64,000 nt of DNA from Candidatus Methanimicrococcus odontotermitis (GTDB lineage: Archaea; Halobacteriota; Methanosarcinia; Methanosarcinales; Methanosarcinaceae), in the NCBI GenBank assembly GCA_031286065.1, contig JAITUZ010000050.1, forward strand, positions 1-64,000, in the 5' to 3' direction. Made by a program: the position numbers and the translations under genes. How positions within the stretch are numbered: position 1 is the stretch's first letter; each line of letters begins with the position of its first letter. This document shows, piece by piece, positions 1 to 9,007 of the stretch. The notes below the pieces were generated by a model. The model saw nothing but the letters and a program-made list of their open reading frames with translations. It searched no databases and was not told where the DNA came from.

Positions 1-94
1 ATATGCGGTAATGGGGTTCATTTACTCCTTTTGGATAATATGCCTCAAATGATAATGGAGAGAAAAGCCGATTATCTATCGCGGATATGATATT
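1..94 (-). other. Sequence after the broken antitoxin; possible start of a toxin gene leaving the window
   Basis: This stretch follows the Phd-type antitoxin remnant on the minus strand, the usual place for a RelE/ParE-type toxin. One frame is open to the window edge and reads like protein (ending ...YPKGVNEPHYRI), but has no clear start codon. A second option is ATG at 19-21 with AGGAG (plus 24-28) just upstream. Too little is present to name a family. Confidence 0.25.
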
Positions 95-357
95 TTATAC
101 TTTGCCGCTATCATAACGGTCTCTTAACCGTCCGAATACCTCTTCACCGGTAAGCCGGACATCCGTTGCTCTCGCTTCATGATCAGCTTCTCTCAGTAAA
201 GCATCAATGTCATTTGTCAATATCATATATTGTTCCAAGTCCATAATAACAAGAGAACCATACCCGTTTTTGTCAGATAAACAGGTCCTTTTTTAGTAGC
301 AGCTTCGACTTCCGAAAACTTATTTCTTAAATCTGTAACGGGTCTTATTTGAATCAT
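95..357 (-). pseudogene. Phd/YefM-family antitoxin, frameshifted
   Basis: Read from ATG at 357, the first frame gives MIQIRPVTDLRNKFSEVEAA followed by KKGPVYLTK. After a one-base loss in the T-run at 267-271 (plus strand) another frame continues NGYGSLVIMDLEQY, then a helical C-terminus ending in YDSGKV and TAA. The N-terminal pattern (IRPVTDLRNKFSE, then GPVYLTKNG, then VIMDLEQY) is that of Phd/YefM antitoxins, which bind their own operator and neutralise a RelE/Doc-type toxin. The intact protein would be about 87 residues. Either the gene is dead or the homopolymer was misread. Its toxin partner, if any, would lie beyond the window edge. Confidence 0.7.
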
Positions 358-513
358 AACTATATCTCTTGATAAAATTATTCATAATTAAATCATAATT
401 ATGTCTCAATTATATACATTATCTTATATCATTTATCTAAATTCAAAAAAGAACAAATCGAAAAAAAGCTGAAATGAAGCAAAAATAAAAATGAAAAAAA
501 TGTTTCAGCCGAA

Positions 514-1290
514 TTATTCGGCTGCAACAAGCTGACTGTTCTCAATCGTAAAAGTCACTTCAACGCCGTTGGCGGAAACGGTGTATGTTCCGTCTTCAAG
601 CTGATCCAGCTGGCCGATAACGAAGGACTCTTGAGTGTAAATCATGCTCAATGTGGAGACGCCGTCTCTGATTTGAGTCGGAATACTAATCTCGTATCTG
701 CCGTTTTCAAATTTGCCGGAAGTCGTGATGTTTTCTTTGTCGACGGATTCCGCGCTGCCGCTGAGACTGACGTTTACCGTTGCCGTAATGTTATTTCCGT
801 CTGCGCCGATAACAATGCCGCCGATGGTTCTGGCTCCCTGGTAGAAGGAGTAAAGCTGACCGTCTTCAAACTTGATGGCAGAGGTGAAAACTTTGTCGGT
901 GCCGTTGTTGATGATAACTTTATAGCCGCCGTCCGTAAATTGGTCTTTTGTTCCGAGTGTCACTGTAACATTGACATAGCCGAGATCTTTGGTGTTCACC
1001 GGGCTGGAATTCACAACAGGGACATTCACATAAATTTCTTTGTCAATGAGTGTTGCGGTAATGTTTTTTTCGTCAACGCTCTGACTGCGCGTTCCTTGAA
1101 TTATGACCATAATGTCAGCTGTCACAGTGTCGCTGCCGACAGGAATCGTATAGTAGTTAACGGTTTGAATCGCCGCCGGATTTTCAATCACAACCGTTTT
1201 TTCATCTCCGGAAGACAAACAGCCGCTGAGGCCGACAGCTAAAACGGCGGCAGCGAGCACAGCAAGTGTTAAAAGAATTGATTTTTTCAT
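514..1290 (-). CDS. Secreted lipoprotein with two beta-rich repeats
   Basis: The 258-residue protein begins with a lysine-containing n-region, a hydrophobic stretch and the lipobox LSGC, so it is probably a lipid-anchored surface protein. The mature part holds two related segments, each ending in a pattern like DGxYxV-x-N-G followed by a strand ending FTIENSQL or IKFEDGQLY. It resembles the lipoprotein at 48679-49428 in lipobox, length, domain duplication and segment endings, so the two look like paralogues. No enzyme motif is visible and the function is unknown. The 5' side contains the tandem repeat at 1404-1609. The gene ends in TAA. Confidence 0.8.
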   Translation of the reverse strand: MKKSILLTLAVLAAAVLAVGLSGCLSSGDEKTVVIENPAAIQTVNYYTIPVGSDTVTADIMVIIQGTRSQSVDEKNITATLIDKEIYVNVPVVNSSPVNTKDLGYVNVTVTLGTKDQFTDGGYKVIINNGTDKVFTSAIKFEDGQLYSFYQGARTIGGIVIGADGNNITATVNVSLSGSAESVDKENITTSGKFENGRYEISIPTQIRDGVSTLSMIYTQESFVIGQLDQLEDGTYTVSANGVEVTFTIENSQLVAAE

Positions 1291-1403
1291 ATTTTTTCCT
1301 CTGTTCTCATTATTTGAGTTTGTTGATTTTTTTTCAGTATGTTTTTTTCACACTGAATTCTTTTTAATTGTTTTTATTTATTTTAATTGTTTTTATTTAT
1401 TTG

Positions 1404-1609
1404 GCCGTTTTTATTTCGTTTTTGACTGTTTTTATTTCGTTTTTGACTGTTTTGTTTCGTTTTTGACTGTTTTGTTTCGTTTTTGACTGTTTTTTGTTTC
1501 GTTTTTGACTGTTTTTTGTTTCGTTTTTGACTGTTTTTGTTTCTTTTTGCCGTTTTTGTTTCGTTTTTGACTGTTTTTGTTTCTTTTTGCCGTTTTTATT
1601 TCGTTTTTA
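1404..1609. repeat. Tandem repeat, about 10 units of 19-22 bp
   Basis: Units follow the pattern GACTG-T(4-6)-(A/G)TTTCG-TTTTT, with variants starting GCCG. They run head to tail with small length changes in the T-runs. The array lies about 115 bp upstream of the lipoprotein start at 1290, in its probable promoter or leader region. There are no spacers, so it is not a CRISPR array. Confidence 0.85.
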
Positions 1610-1913
1610 AATGAAATTGAAATGTTTCATTTCGTTTTTCGGTCGAGATATTTGATTCTATAGTAGTTGTTTGAAAACATTCCGTTATTTTATCAATACA
1701 TCTCTGAAGGTTATAACTATTTCTTTAAATACGAGCTATTTTGAAGTTATGTCCGCCTTCTTAAAAGCGATGTCGGATGTCCTCTTTTTGGGGAAACGGT
1801 AAATCCAAATGAATTTAAAGTTTTCGCTTCAATCTTTTTTTTGTAAACCGCTCTTCAAAACAGGAAGAGATTGCTTGAACGCCGAAGAATATATAAAGAA
1901 TACAGCGCAATTT

Positions 1914-2618
1914 ATGAAAGTGTTACATCTTCTCAAAGCGCCCGATTTTGTTTCATTGATAAATCTTCTTTTTGGAATCATTGCGATATTTCTCTCATTC
2001 AGCGGCGCTTACGGAGCGGCGGCGGCCTGCCTCTTAGTCGCGGCGGCGGCCGACGGCGTCGACGGATATGTCGCCCGCAAAACATCAAGCGGTCCTTTGG
2101 GTTCTCATTTAGATTCGCTCATTGACGCCGTCTCTTTCGGTGTCGCGCCGGCAGTTATTGTTTACTGTATGAGCGAAAGCCTTCTGGCAAGCGTTTCCGG
2201 TTTTGTGTACGCGGCATGCGGTATTCTCAGATTGGCGCGTTACAACGCTTTTCCGACAAAAAATCCTGTGTATTCCGGAATTCCTATAACCGGCGGCGCT
2301 GTTTTTATCGCGCTTGCAATTATACTCAATCTTAATTTGGAAAGAACAGGATTTGTAAGCGCGTATGCGGCAGAAATTTTAATTCTTTTTATTTTCGTCC
2401 TGTCAGTATTGATGATCAGCACAATTCCTTATTCAAAGGTGATGAAAAAAGGAACTTTCATGCTGCTGATTGTGTTATTTGTCGGAACGATCGCGTCCGT
2501 GTTCCTCGAAAACACCGGCGTCATCCTGTTTCCGCTTGCGCTCAGTGTGTTGATGCTGATCTATTTGATGTCGCCGCTGGTCGGCTTGATCCGAAAAAAG
2601 GAAGGCATTGAAATTTAA
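1914..2618 (+). CDS. pssA: CDP-alcohol phosphatidyltransferase, archaetidylserine synthase type
   Basis: An integral membrane enzyme that would transfer the lipid phosphate of CDP-archaeol to serine, making a polar head group. The family signature DGxxAR-x8-G-x3-D-x3-D is present as DGVDGYVARKTSSGPLGSHL followed by DSLID. Several hydrophobic segments follow. The frame is open from an ATG at 1809, which would add a 35-residue extension. I prefer the ATG at 1914, where the homologous region begins (MKVLHLLKAPDFVSLINLLF), but neither start has a good ribosome-binding site. The MptD gene follows 18 bp downstream. PssA versus another archaetidyl transferase is inferred from overall resemblance. 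Confidence 0.8.
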   Translation: MKVLHLLKAPDFVSLINLLFGIIAIFLSFSGAYGAAAACLLVAAAADGVDGYVARKTSSGPLGSHLDSLIDAVSFGVAPAVIVYCMSESLLASVSGFVYAACGILRLARYNAFPTKNPVYSGIPITGGAVFIALAIILNLNLERTGFVSAYAAEILILFIFVLSVLMISTIPYSKVMKKGTFMLLIVLFVGTIASVFLENTGVILFPLALSVLMLIYLMSPLVGLIRKKEGIEI

Positions 2619-2636
2619 GCGAAAACGGTGAGCGAA

Positions 2637-3014
2637 ATGGAGAAACGAAATCCACGGGAAGTGACGGATCGGGATAATGCTCTTTTTGAGGCCGGAATCA
2701 AACTCGGCGCGCTTTATCATCAGTTTGCCGGCAGTCCGCTGTCTCGTGACAGTGTCGTTTCAATGGAACACGCGATTCAAAAAAGCATTTCGGCGCAGCC
2801 TTTTGTCGAATCTGTCCGTGTTGAGATCGACCGGAACAAAGTGGCGGCGGAATTAAATGAAACCTTCCGCTACACGGAATTAAAAGGCGCCATGCTGAGC
2901 GTCACAGTCATTGTCCGCTTTAAAACCGCGCGTGTTTTTGCTTCACTGCGATTCGATGATGAATTAAACTATCCGCTGATGCGAATCGATAACATTGAAG
3001 AGGAGACCGATTAA
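2637..3014 (+). CDS. mptD: Dihydroneopterin aldolase, archaeal MptD type
   Basis: A small 125-residue protein matching the archaeal MptD family, which cleaves 7,8-dihydroneopterin to 6-hydroxymethyl-dihydropterin in tetrahydromethanopterin synthesis. Visible family features are FEAGIKLGALYHQFAGSPLS near the N-terminus, then SMEHAIQKSI, a PFVESVRVEID strand and RFDDELNYPLMRID near the end. GTG at 2628 is possible, but GGTGA at 2627-2631 makes a good ribosome-binding site for ATG 2637. It sits just after the PssA-type gene and may be co-transcribed with it. Confidence 0.75.
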   Translation: MEKRNPREVTDRDNALFEAGIKLGALYHQFAGSPLSRDSVVSMEHAIQKSISAQPFVESVRVEIDRNKVAAELNETFRYTELKGAMLSVTVIVRFKTARVFASLRFDDELNYPLMRIDNIEEETD

Positions 3015-3039
3015 ATTCGGCTCTTTTGTGAAACTTGTT

Positions 3040-4134
3040 TTAACTCCGAGATTCCGGGAAAATATGAATGAGAAGTTTGTACGCTTCCATCAATATGATT
3101 TTACAAATAATATATATCGGAATACTGAGGATCATGCCAAGCGCCCCGAAGAATTGAGAAAATGTCAGTATCAGCAAAACCGTTGTCAAAGGATTTACAT
3201 CAACTTTATTTGAAATCATAAACGGAATAAAATACACGTTGTCAACGATTTGCGCGGCCAGACAAACACCGATTGCCAGAACCGCCGCTTCCCAGCCGAT
3301 AACCAAACCGACGAAAGCGGGCGGAATAATGGAAAACATCGGGCCGATATAAGGCACATTGTTTAAAAGTCCCGCCAAAATTCCAAGAAACAGCCATCCC
3401 GGAAGGCCGATCAAATAAAAACCGATACAGGAAATTACCGCAATCCCGATACTTTCCATAATTTTCGCGACCATAAAATTATTGGCTTGCCTCAGGATTT
3501 TCGTTGCCATGTATTTTAATTCATTTTCAAATCTCTTCGGCACAGCGTTTTCAATGATCGCTTTGATTTCGGCTCCGTCTTTGAAATACATCTTAAACAT
3601 GATCGGGTAAAGCAAAACAAGGGCCAGGATATAAAAAAGAGCCTGGGATAAAAAAACACCCGTGTATGAAAAAAGCGTATTGACAAAGCGGTCAATGATG
3701 TTTTGCACCCAATCCGTTACGACAGCCGACGGAATGGGAACCATTTCTATAAAAATATCCGTGCCCTGTAATATCATCGCCTGCAAACCGGAAAGATCGA
3801 CGAATAAATCTGTGAAATTATTGATTTGGGTCACAAACAAAGAACCGCCGACGGCAACGCTCAGCATGACGATTGCGATTGCCAGGACCTGCCTCTGTTT
3901 TCGTGTATATTTAAGTGTATATTTGTTAAAAAGAGTCATGGCTTTATTTAATAAAGCGATCAGGCACAAACCGAAAAGGATGACAATGAAAAGTTCGGAA
4001 AAGTAAAACAGTGTCATAATCACGGCGCAAATCACTGCAAAAACAACAGCCATAGATGCCCAAACACGTTTATCGGCGGTCAGCGGCAAAGGGATTTGGT
4101 ACTTGTCTGCAAACGCTGCTTTTGTTTTAGCCAT
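3040..4134 (-). CDS. AI-2E family transporter (PerM-like membrane protein)
   Basis: A 364-residue polytopic membrane protein. Two hydrophobic segments near residues 25-65, further helices, a soluble middle region, and a conserved later region with GLPGWLFLGILAGLLNNVPY and IGPMFSIIPP are typical of the AI-2E/PerM (UPF0118) family. Members are putative exporters; known substrates differ and none can be assigned here. ATG at 4134 is preceded by AAGGATGAG, a good ribosome-binding site. It converges on the MptD gene with only 25 bp between the stops. Confidence 0.85.
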   Translation of the reverse strand: MAKTKAAFADKYQIPLPLTADKRVWASMAVVFAVICAVIMTLFYFSELFIVILFGLCLIALLNKAMTLFNKYTLKYTRKQRQVLAIAIVMLSVAVGGSLFVTQINNFTDLFVDLSGLQAMILQGTDIFIEMVPIPSAVVTDWVQNIIDRFVNTLFSYTGVFLSQALFYILALVLLYPIMFKMYFKDGAEIKAIIENAVPKRFENELKYMATKILRQANNFMVAKIMESIGIAVISCIGFYLIGLPGWLFLGILAGLLNNVPYIGPMFSIIPPAFVGLVIGWEAAVLAIGVCLAAQIVDNVYFIPFMISNKVDVNPLTTVLLILTFSQFFGALGMILSIPIYIICKIILMEAYKLLIHIFPESRS

Positions 4135-4386
4135 CTCATCCTTCCGTAAACGTCATACGCGACAATTCATTTTAATCCTATATGAACACATTCTTTAAAA
4201 GCCGTTGGATTTGAAATGCCTGAGACGGAAAAATTAATCGGCGGAACAGAGAAATATTTAAATTCTGATATCCGATTCAAATATCCATTTACAATTATTC
4301 AACCATTTCAAATATTTCAAATCATCTGAGAAAGGATATTTTTTCAGATGATTAAATGACTCAATTTTTCAGGGTCGGGTGATTTT

Positions 4387-6108
4387 TTGTTTATCGAATT
4401 TAAAAACCAAGTTCAAGAAGTGCTCAGCACAGCCGCGGTTTCCGCGGGCTATGACATCCGGGCGGAAGAGATGTCGTTTGAAGTTTCCGAGCATGCAGAT
4501 TTAGCGACGCGGCTGGCTTTTCAGCTGATGGCGCAAAAAGGCGGAAATCCTGCAGCGACCGCAAAAGAAATCGTTGACGCGGTTTCTGCCGACAGTTTAA
4601 AAAATGCCGACCTTATCGGGAAAATAACGGCGCAAGGTCCGTATATCAATATTTTTGTCTCCGGCAAATACTTGACAATGACTGTTGAAAACGTTCTCTC
4701 CGAAAAAGAAAATTACGGCGGCGGCAAAAACACGGGAAAAATATTGCTTGAACATACTTCCGCCAACCCGAACGGCCCGCTTCATGTCGGTCACATCAGA
4801 AATGCCATTCTCGGCGACACGCTTTCCAGGATTTTAAAGAAAGCCGGTTATGACGTCGAAGTTCAATATTATGTCAATGACATCGGGCGCCAAATCGCCG
4901 TTGTCTCTTGGGCCGCGTCCAAATATCCGCTGGATATGGAGAAAAAACCGGATTACGCGATCGTGGACGTTTATGTGAAAGCGAACGAAGACATTGCAAA
5001 AGACGAAACCATCAATGAGCATATCGAAACACTCATGAAAAAAGTTGAAAACGGCGACAAAGAAACGATTAAAAGTTTCACAGGCGCGGTGGATATGGCG
5101 ATTGCCGGCATTTCCGAAACGCTTCTTTTGATGAATGTCAAACACGACAAATTCATCCGCGAATCTCAATTTATTGAAAGCGGCGCCGTTTGGGACGTGA
5201 TTGGCCGCCTGGGTGCTTCCGGCAAAACCAAAGATTCCGACGGCGCGCTCGTCGTTGATCTTTCAGAGTACGGCTTTGAAAAGACGCTTGTGATCCGCCG
5301 CTCCAACGGCACGTCGCTTTACACGACAAGAGATTTGGCTTACCATGAATGGAAAGCGCCGCAGTGCGACCGTATGATCGATGTGTTCGGCGCCGACCAC
5401 AAACTTATTTCAGGGCAGCTCCGCGCCGCTCTTCTGCTGCTCGGCGGCAAAACGCCCGAAGTTGTGATTTTTGAGTTCGTGTCGCTTCCCGAAGGTTCAA
5501 TGAGTACACGCCGCGGTGTTTTCATTACGGCCGATGACTTGCTGAAACAAATGGTCGAGAAAGCGTATGAAGAAATTGATAAACGCCGCCCTGAAGAAAC
5601 GGAAGACTTCAAGAGAGAAGTCGCCCGCATGGTCGGCATCGGTTCGACACGGTATGATATTATAAAAGTGTCTTCCGATAAATCTACGGTTTTTGATTGG
5701 AAGACCGCTCTTGATTTCGAAAAACAGGGCGCGCCGTTTATTCAGTACGCTCATGCCCGCGCCTCCAACATCTTGGCGAAAGACGGAACGATCGGACCGG
5801 ACGGTATTCCTTTTGGATTTGCCGACTGCGCGCTTCTGACTGAACCTCAGGAAGCGGCGCTCATTAAGAAAATCGCTCTTTTCGAGCAAAAGATCGAAGA
5901 AAGCGCCGCCGGCTTAAAACCGCACACGTTCGCCATTTACGCGAGAGAATTGGCGGACAGTTTCAGTCAATTTTACAGATATGTGCCGGTTTTGAATGTC
6001 GAGGACGCGGAATTGAAAAAAGCGAGACTCGCTTTGGTTTGGTCCGGAAAGACCGCCCTTTTTAATGCGCTTTCTTGTCTCGGCATCGACGCGCCGGAAT
6101 CCATGTAA
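4387..6108 (+). CDS. argS: Arginyl-tRNA synthetase
   Basis: A class I aminoacyl-tRNA synthetase of 573 residues that charges tRNA-Arg. It has the N-terminal additional domain, the HIGH-type signature (SANPNGPLHVGHIRNA, with HVGH at about 133-136), the catalytic stretch with YTTRDLAYHEWK, FGADHKLISGQL, and SMSTRRGVFITADDL in the KMSKS position. The C-terminal anticodon-binding helical domain has PFIQYAHARASNIL and the end is complete. The start is TTG 4387, with GGTGA about 6 bases upstream; there is no in-frame ATG nearby. Upstream 4141-4386 shows only promoter-like AT-rich sequence. Confidence 0.96.
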   Translation: MFIEFKNQVQEVLSTAAVSAGYDIRAEEMSFEVSEHADLATRLAFQLMAQKGGNPAATAKEIVDAVSADSLKNADLIGKITAQGPYINIFVSGKYLTMTVENVLSEKENYGGGKNTGKILLEHTSANPNGPLHVGHIRNAILGDTLSRILKKAGYDVEVQYYVNDIGRQIAVVSWAASKYPLDMEKKPDYAIVDVYVKANEDIAKDETINEHIETLMKKVENGDKETIKSFTGAVDMAIAGISETLLLMNVKHDKFIRESQFIESGAVWDVIGRLGASGKTKDSDGALVVDLSEYGFEKTLVIRRSNGTSLYTTRDLAYHEWKAPQCDRMIDVFGADHKLISGQLRAALLLLGGKTPEVVIFEFVSLPEGSMSTRRGVFITADDLLKQMVEKAYEEIDKRRPEETEDFKREVARMVGIGSTRYDIIKVSSDKSTVFDWKTALDFEKQGAPFIQYAHARASNILAKDGTIGPDGIPFGFADCALLTEPQEAALIKKIALFEQKIEESAAGLKPHTFAIYARELADSFSQFYRYVPVLNVEDAELKKARLALVWSGKTALFNALSCLGIDAPESM

Positions 6109-6217
6109 GGATTTCGGTTTTTTTGTTTTTCTGTTTTTTTAGAAGTGCGCCGTTTTTTAACAGCGGTCCTTTTTTGCAGAAAACAATTTATTTCTTCATT
6201 TCCAATTGATTGAAAAG

Positions 6218-7255
6218 ATGACTGAAATCCTTTTTGATGATATCGGCAGTTTTCCGCTCCCGCCCGGCGCTTCTAAAACAGAGCTGAGCGAAGCGGCTTT
6301 CAATCGGAGTAATGACGCTTTGCTTTTTTCGGTCTTAGATCAGGTCTCCGAATTCAAAACGAACGCTGGTGTTCAGATCCCCAATTATTCACAAGTCCGG
6401 GACATGACTGAGCAGTTTCTGCGCCCGATGCGGGATGAAAATTGCACGAACGGGCCTTTCAGCCTGAAAGAAGAATGCGCCCAAACGGCCGAGATGGAAG
6501 CTTTAGATTTATATTGCCAAAAGATCCGGAAGCAAACAGGAGAAAAACCGCTTGTCCGGATGTGCGTCACCGGTCCGACCGAATTGTATTTAAAAGAATT
6601 CGGCGGCGCTTCATACACAGATATTTATCATATCTTCGCAAACGATGTCACTCTTTTTGTCAGAAACGCGATGAAAAGAATGAAAAATTGCCGGATCGCA
6701 ACCGTTTCGATTGACGAGCCGAGTATCGGCATCAATCCGGATATGTCGCTGCCCGAGGATGATATCATTGCCGCGCTCACCGCAGCCGGCAAAGATGCCG
6801 CAAAAAACGGCGCGGATGTTGAAATTCACATTCATTCGCCGCTTTACTATGAATTGGCCTGCCGCGCCGACACCATCAATGTCATCGGCATGGAATCTGC
6901 CGCGACGCCGTCTTACGCCGATATGATTGACCAAAAAGTCCTTTCCGATTATGATACATATGTCCGCGCCGGAATCACGCGAACGGATATTTTCAGTATG
7001 GCTGGAACGCTGAATGAAAAATACGGCGGCAACGTTTGGGGCAAGCCCGAAATTATGCGCGAGATCGTCACCGCGATGGAAACGCCTGATACGGCTGAAA
7101 AAAGATTGGAGAAACTGCACGGCATTTTCGGCGAGAGGATCAAATACGCCGGTCCGGACTGTGGTCTCGGCTCGTGGCCGTCTCAAGAATTGGCCGCCGC
7201 GCTTTTAAAAAATACGGGAATCGCCATTTCCGCTTTTAACAAAAAACACAAATGA
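6218..7255 (+). CDS. Archaeal MetE-like methionine synthase (methyltransferase)
   Basis: A 345-residue protein resembling the short archaeal cobalamin-independent methionine synthase, corresponding to the C-terminal catalytic half of MetE. It starts with DDIGSFPLPP and has VRMCVTGPTELYLKEFG, VSIDEPSIGI, HIHSPLY and the zinc-site-like CGLGSWPSQELA near the end. The family transfers a methyl group to homocysteine; in methanogens the donor is thought to be methylcobalamin or a corrinoid protein. TTG 6206 is an alternative start, but ATG 6218 precedes the conserved region directly. The RNase P gene follows 10 bp downstream. Confidence 0.8.
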   Translation: MTEILFDDIGSFPLPPGASKTELSEAAFNRSNDALLFSVLDQVSEFKTNAGVQIPNYSQVRDMTEQFLRPMRDENCTNGPFSLKEECAQTAEMEALDLYCQKIRKQTGEKPLVRMCVTGPTELYLKEFGGASYTDIYHIFANDVTLFVRNAMKRMKNCRIATVSIDEPSIGINPDMSLPEDDIIAALTAAGKDAAKNGADVEIHIHSPLYYELACRADTINVIGMESAATPSYADMIDQKVLSDYDTYVRAGITRTDIFSMAGTLNEKYGGNVWGKPEIMREIVTAMETPDTAEKRLEKLHGIFGERIKYAGPDCGLGSWPSQELAAALLKNTGIAISAFNKKHK

Positions 7256-7265
7256 GGCCGGGATT

Positions 7266-7604
7266 ATGGTTCAAAACCGCCGAAAAAAGAACAAAGACGC
7301 GTCTAAAAAAATCGCCGAAGAGCGTATTGTTATTCTTTTCGGACTGGCAGAGCAAAATTTTAAAACGCATCCTGAAAGAACGGCGCGCTATATCGAACTG
7401 GCGCGAACGATCGGCATGCGCTACCGCGTCCGTCTGACGCGCGGCCAAAAAAGAAGGATCTGTAAACACTGTTACAGTTATCTGGTTCCTGGAAACAATT
7501 GCCGTGTTCGGCTCAGCGGCGGCACGGTCCAAACAACTTGTTTCAGCTGCGGACAGTTAAGCCGGTATCCGTATTATGAAAGGCAGGCAAAAACAGAAAA
7601 TTAA
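7266..7604 (+). CDS. rnp4: Ribonuclease P protein component 4 (Rpp21 homologue)
   Basis: A basic 112-residue protein of the archaeal RNase P subunit family Rnp4/Rpr2, which helps the RNase P RNA cleave 5' leaders from pre-tRNAs. The zinc-binding cysteines appear as CKHCYSYL and CFSCG, with the typical GMRYRVRLTRGQKRRICKHC block in between helix and ribbon. ATG 7266 lies 10 bp after the MetE-like gene, so co-transcription is likely. Its stop is only 4 bp from the stop of the convergent YkgJ-type gene. Confidence 0.92.
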   Translation: MVQNRRKKNKDASKKIAEERIVILFGLAEQNFKTHPERTARYIELARTIGMRYRVRLTRGQKRRICKHCYSYLVPGNNCRVRLSGGTVQTTCFSCGQLSRYPYYERQAKTEN

Positions 7605-7608
7605 CACA

Positions 7609-8304
7609 TCATTTTTTCATTTGATGTTCCCAAAACGCGCCGTTGTAATAAACAAAAACGGTGACTTCTTCTCCTTTTTCAAAATCGCGGATCCGTTTGT
7701 CATAAATTTTTGGGATATGCTTCAGGTTCCTTTTGTCAAAATAATCGGAAACGGCGCGCAAGAACTCGATTTCTTGTGAAATATACGCTGATTCATATTT
7801 TTTTGTCATATCAAAAATTTCCGCGGCCTCTTTTTCGCCGATTTCCGCGCCGTATAAGCCGTGTTCATTGAGGCCGCTGATTTCACGCCAGTCATAAATG
7901 CCCGAATCGTCCGTTTCGCGGTGGATCATATAAGGGTAGATGCGGCAGATCAATGGCCGGCGGTCATAAATCAGGCAGCGGTTATTTCTCAGGAAAATAC
8001 AGCTGCCGGCATTATCATCTTGTGTTTTTAAACTGTAGCCGGAAACATAAAAATGACCGTTTTGGTCGCAAAAATCAAAATGGGGCGACGGGGTCACGGC
8101 GGTTTCGTCAATTTCAAAAATGCCGGCGGCATCTTCTTTGATTAAGTAAACGTGACCGTTAAACGCGCGCGTACAGCATTTGCCGCACAGATCGCATTCA
8201 AACCCGACATCTCGGATGACTTCTGAAAAATGAGACGGCACGTAATCGGCAAACGCTTTTTCTTCCTCGATAAAATACTCTAAATCCGAATCCGCTTTTT
8301 TCAT
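7609..8304 (-). CDS. YkgJ-family cysteine cluster protein
   Basis: A 231-residue protein with the cysteine pattern of the YkgJ (CxxxCxxCC-type) family: FECDLCGKCCTRAFNGHVYL near the N-terminus, later CIFLRNNRCLIYDRRPLICR. The cysteines probably bind zinc or an iron-sulphur cluster. Members are widespread in methanogens but no precise reaction is established. It converges on rnp4. The ATG at 8304 has no strong ribosome-binding site. Confidence 0.8.
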   Translation of the reverse strand: MKKADSDLEYFIEEEKAFADYVPSHFSEVIRDVGFECDLCGKCCTRAFNGHVYLIKEDAAGIFEIDETAVTPSPHFDFCDQNGHFYVSGYSLKTQDDNAGSCIFLRNNRCLIYDRRPLICRIYPYMIHRETDDSGIYDWREISGLNEHGLYGAEIGEKEAAEIFDMTKKYESAYISQEIEFLRAVSDYFDKRNLKHIPKIYDKRIRDFEKGEEVTVFVYYNGAFWEHQMKK

Positions 8305-8371
8305 TAACGAAAAAAACGCTTTTTAGATTTTAAACTTGATGTTTTTTTGATTCAAAATAAAAACGCAAGGT

Positions 8372-8600
8372 TTATATTTGTAAAACTGTGTTATAGTCAA
8401 ACCTTAAAGATGACGATGACTTTTCAAATCTTTATCATTTTACACTTATGTAAAATCTCGGATTTCTCGGCGGCAATCCAAAAAAAAGTATTGAATAATA
8501 TCGCGCAGCGGTATTATTTTTATTAACGGTTATACCGAAAAAAAATTCTGTTTCAGAATTCAAATTTTAAGGAATAAATAAACTATAAGGAGGACTGATT
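8372..8600 (+). promoter_or_regulatory. Long leader with alternative hairpins upstream of the 57-residue gene
   Basis: A TATA-like box (TTTATATT, about 8372) would give a leader of roughly 200 bases. It can form a hairpin at 8494-8518 (AATAATATCGC/GCGGTATTATT, loop GCA) followed by T5. The 3' arm of this hairpin overlaps a second pairing, CGGTAT (8509-8514) with ATACCG (8532-8537). A third hairpin, AATTCTG/CAGAATT, lies at about 8543-8560. The gene's ribosome-binding site AAGGAGG follows at 8588-8594. Mutually exclusive pairing next to a T-run looks like an attenuator, but no known riboswitch class is recognised. Confidence 0.4.
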
Positions 8601-8774
8601 ATGGGCAAGACAGGAAGTATTGTTTGGGTCAGAGTTAAAGGAAGAAAAGGAAACGCGAAAAAAGTCGAGTCCGGATTAAGCACGAAAGCGCACCCCGGAC
8701 CGGCACAGAGATTCACTTCTTCCGGACACAAAAGAAGATATTTAAAGAGATCCGCTAAAGCGCTCTCCAAATAA
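8601..8774 (+). CDS. Small basic protein, DUF5350-like
   Basis: A 57-residue, strongly basic protein beginning [17 protein letters not shown] with a [19 protein letters not shown] segment and a lysine-rich end. It resembles the small conserved DUF5350-type proteins of methanosarcinal archaea; the family name is from memory and should be treated as tentative. The charge suggests RNA or ribosome binding. A very strong ribosome-binding site (AAGGAGG, 6 bases before ATG) suggests high expression. The long structured leader is described separately. Confidence 0.75.
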   Translation: MGKTGSIVWVRVKGRKGNAKKVESGLSTKAHPGPAQRFTSSGHKRRYLKRSAKALSK

Positions 8775-9007
8775 TCTTTTTCAATTTTTAATCGCTTTTT
8801 AAAGAATGAATAGAGACATTGCTTCTCTTTTCATTTTTATCTTTGAATTTCTTTTTCAATGATTTATGATTAGGTTTAGTTTTCCTCTGGAAACTTTTAT
8901 ATAATCCTGCAAATACTTATCTGTCTTGGTGTCTCTTTTGCAGGTCTGTTATTACATGGTCTTCTGATCGTTTTCGAATATATCTAATAAAAAAGCTGTG
9001 AATTTTT

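Noticed and set aside
1404-1609. CRISPR-like array
   Set aside because: Units abut with no spacers and are low-complexity; no cas genes nearby. The same applies to 53105-53222.
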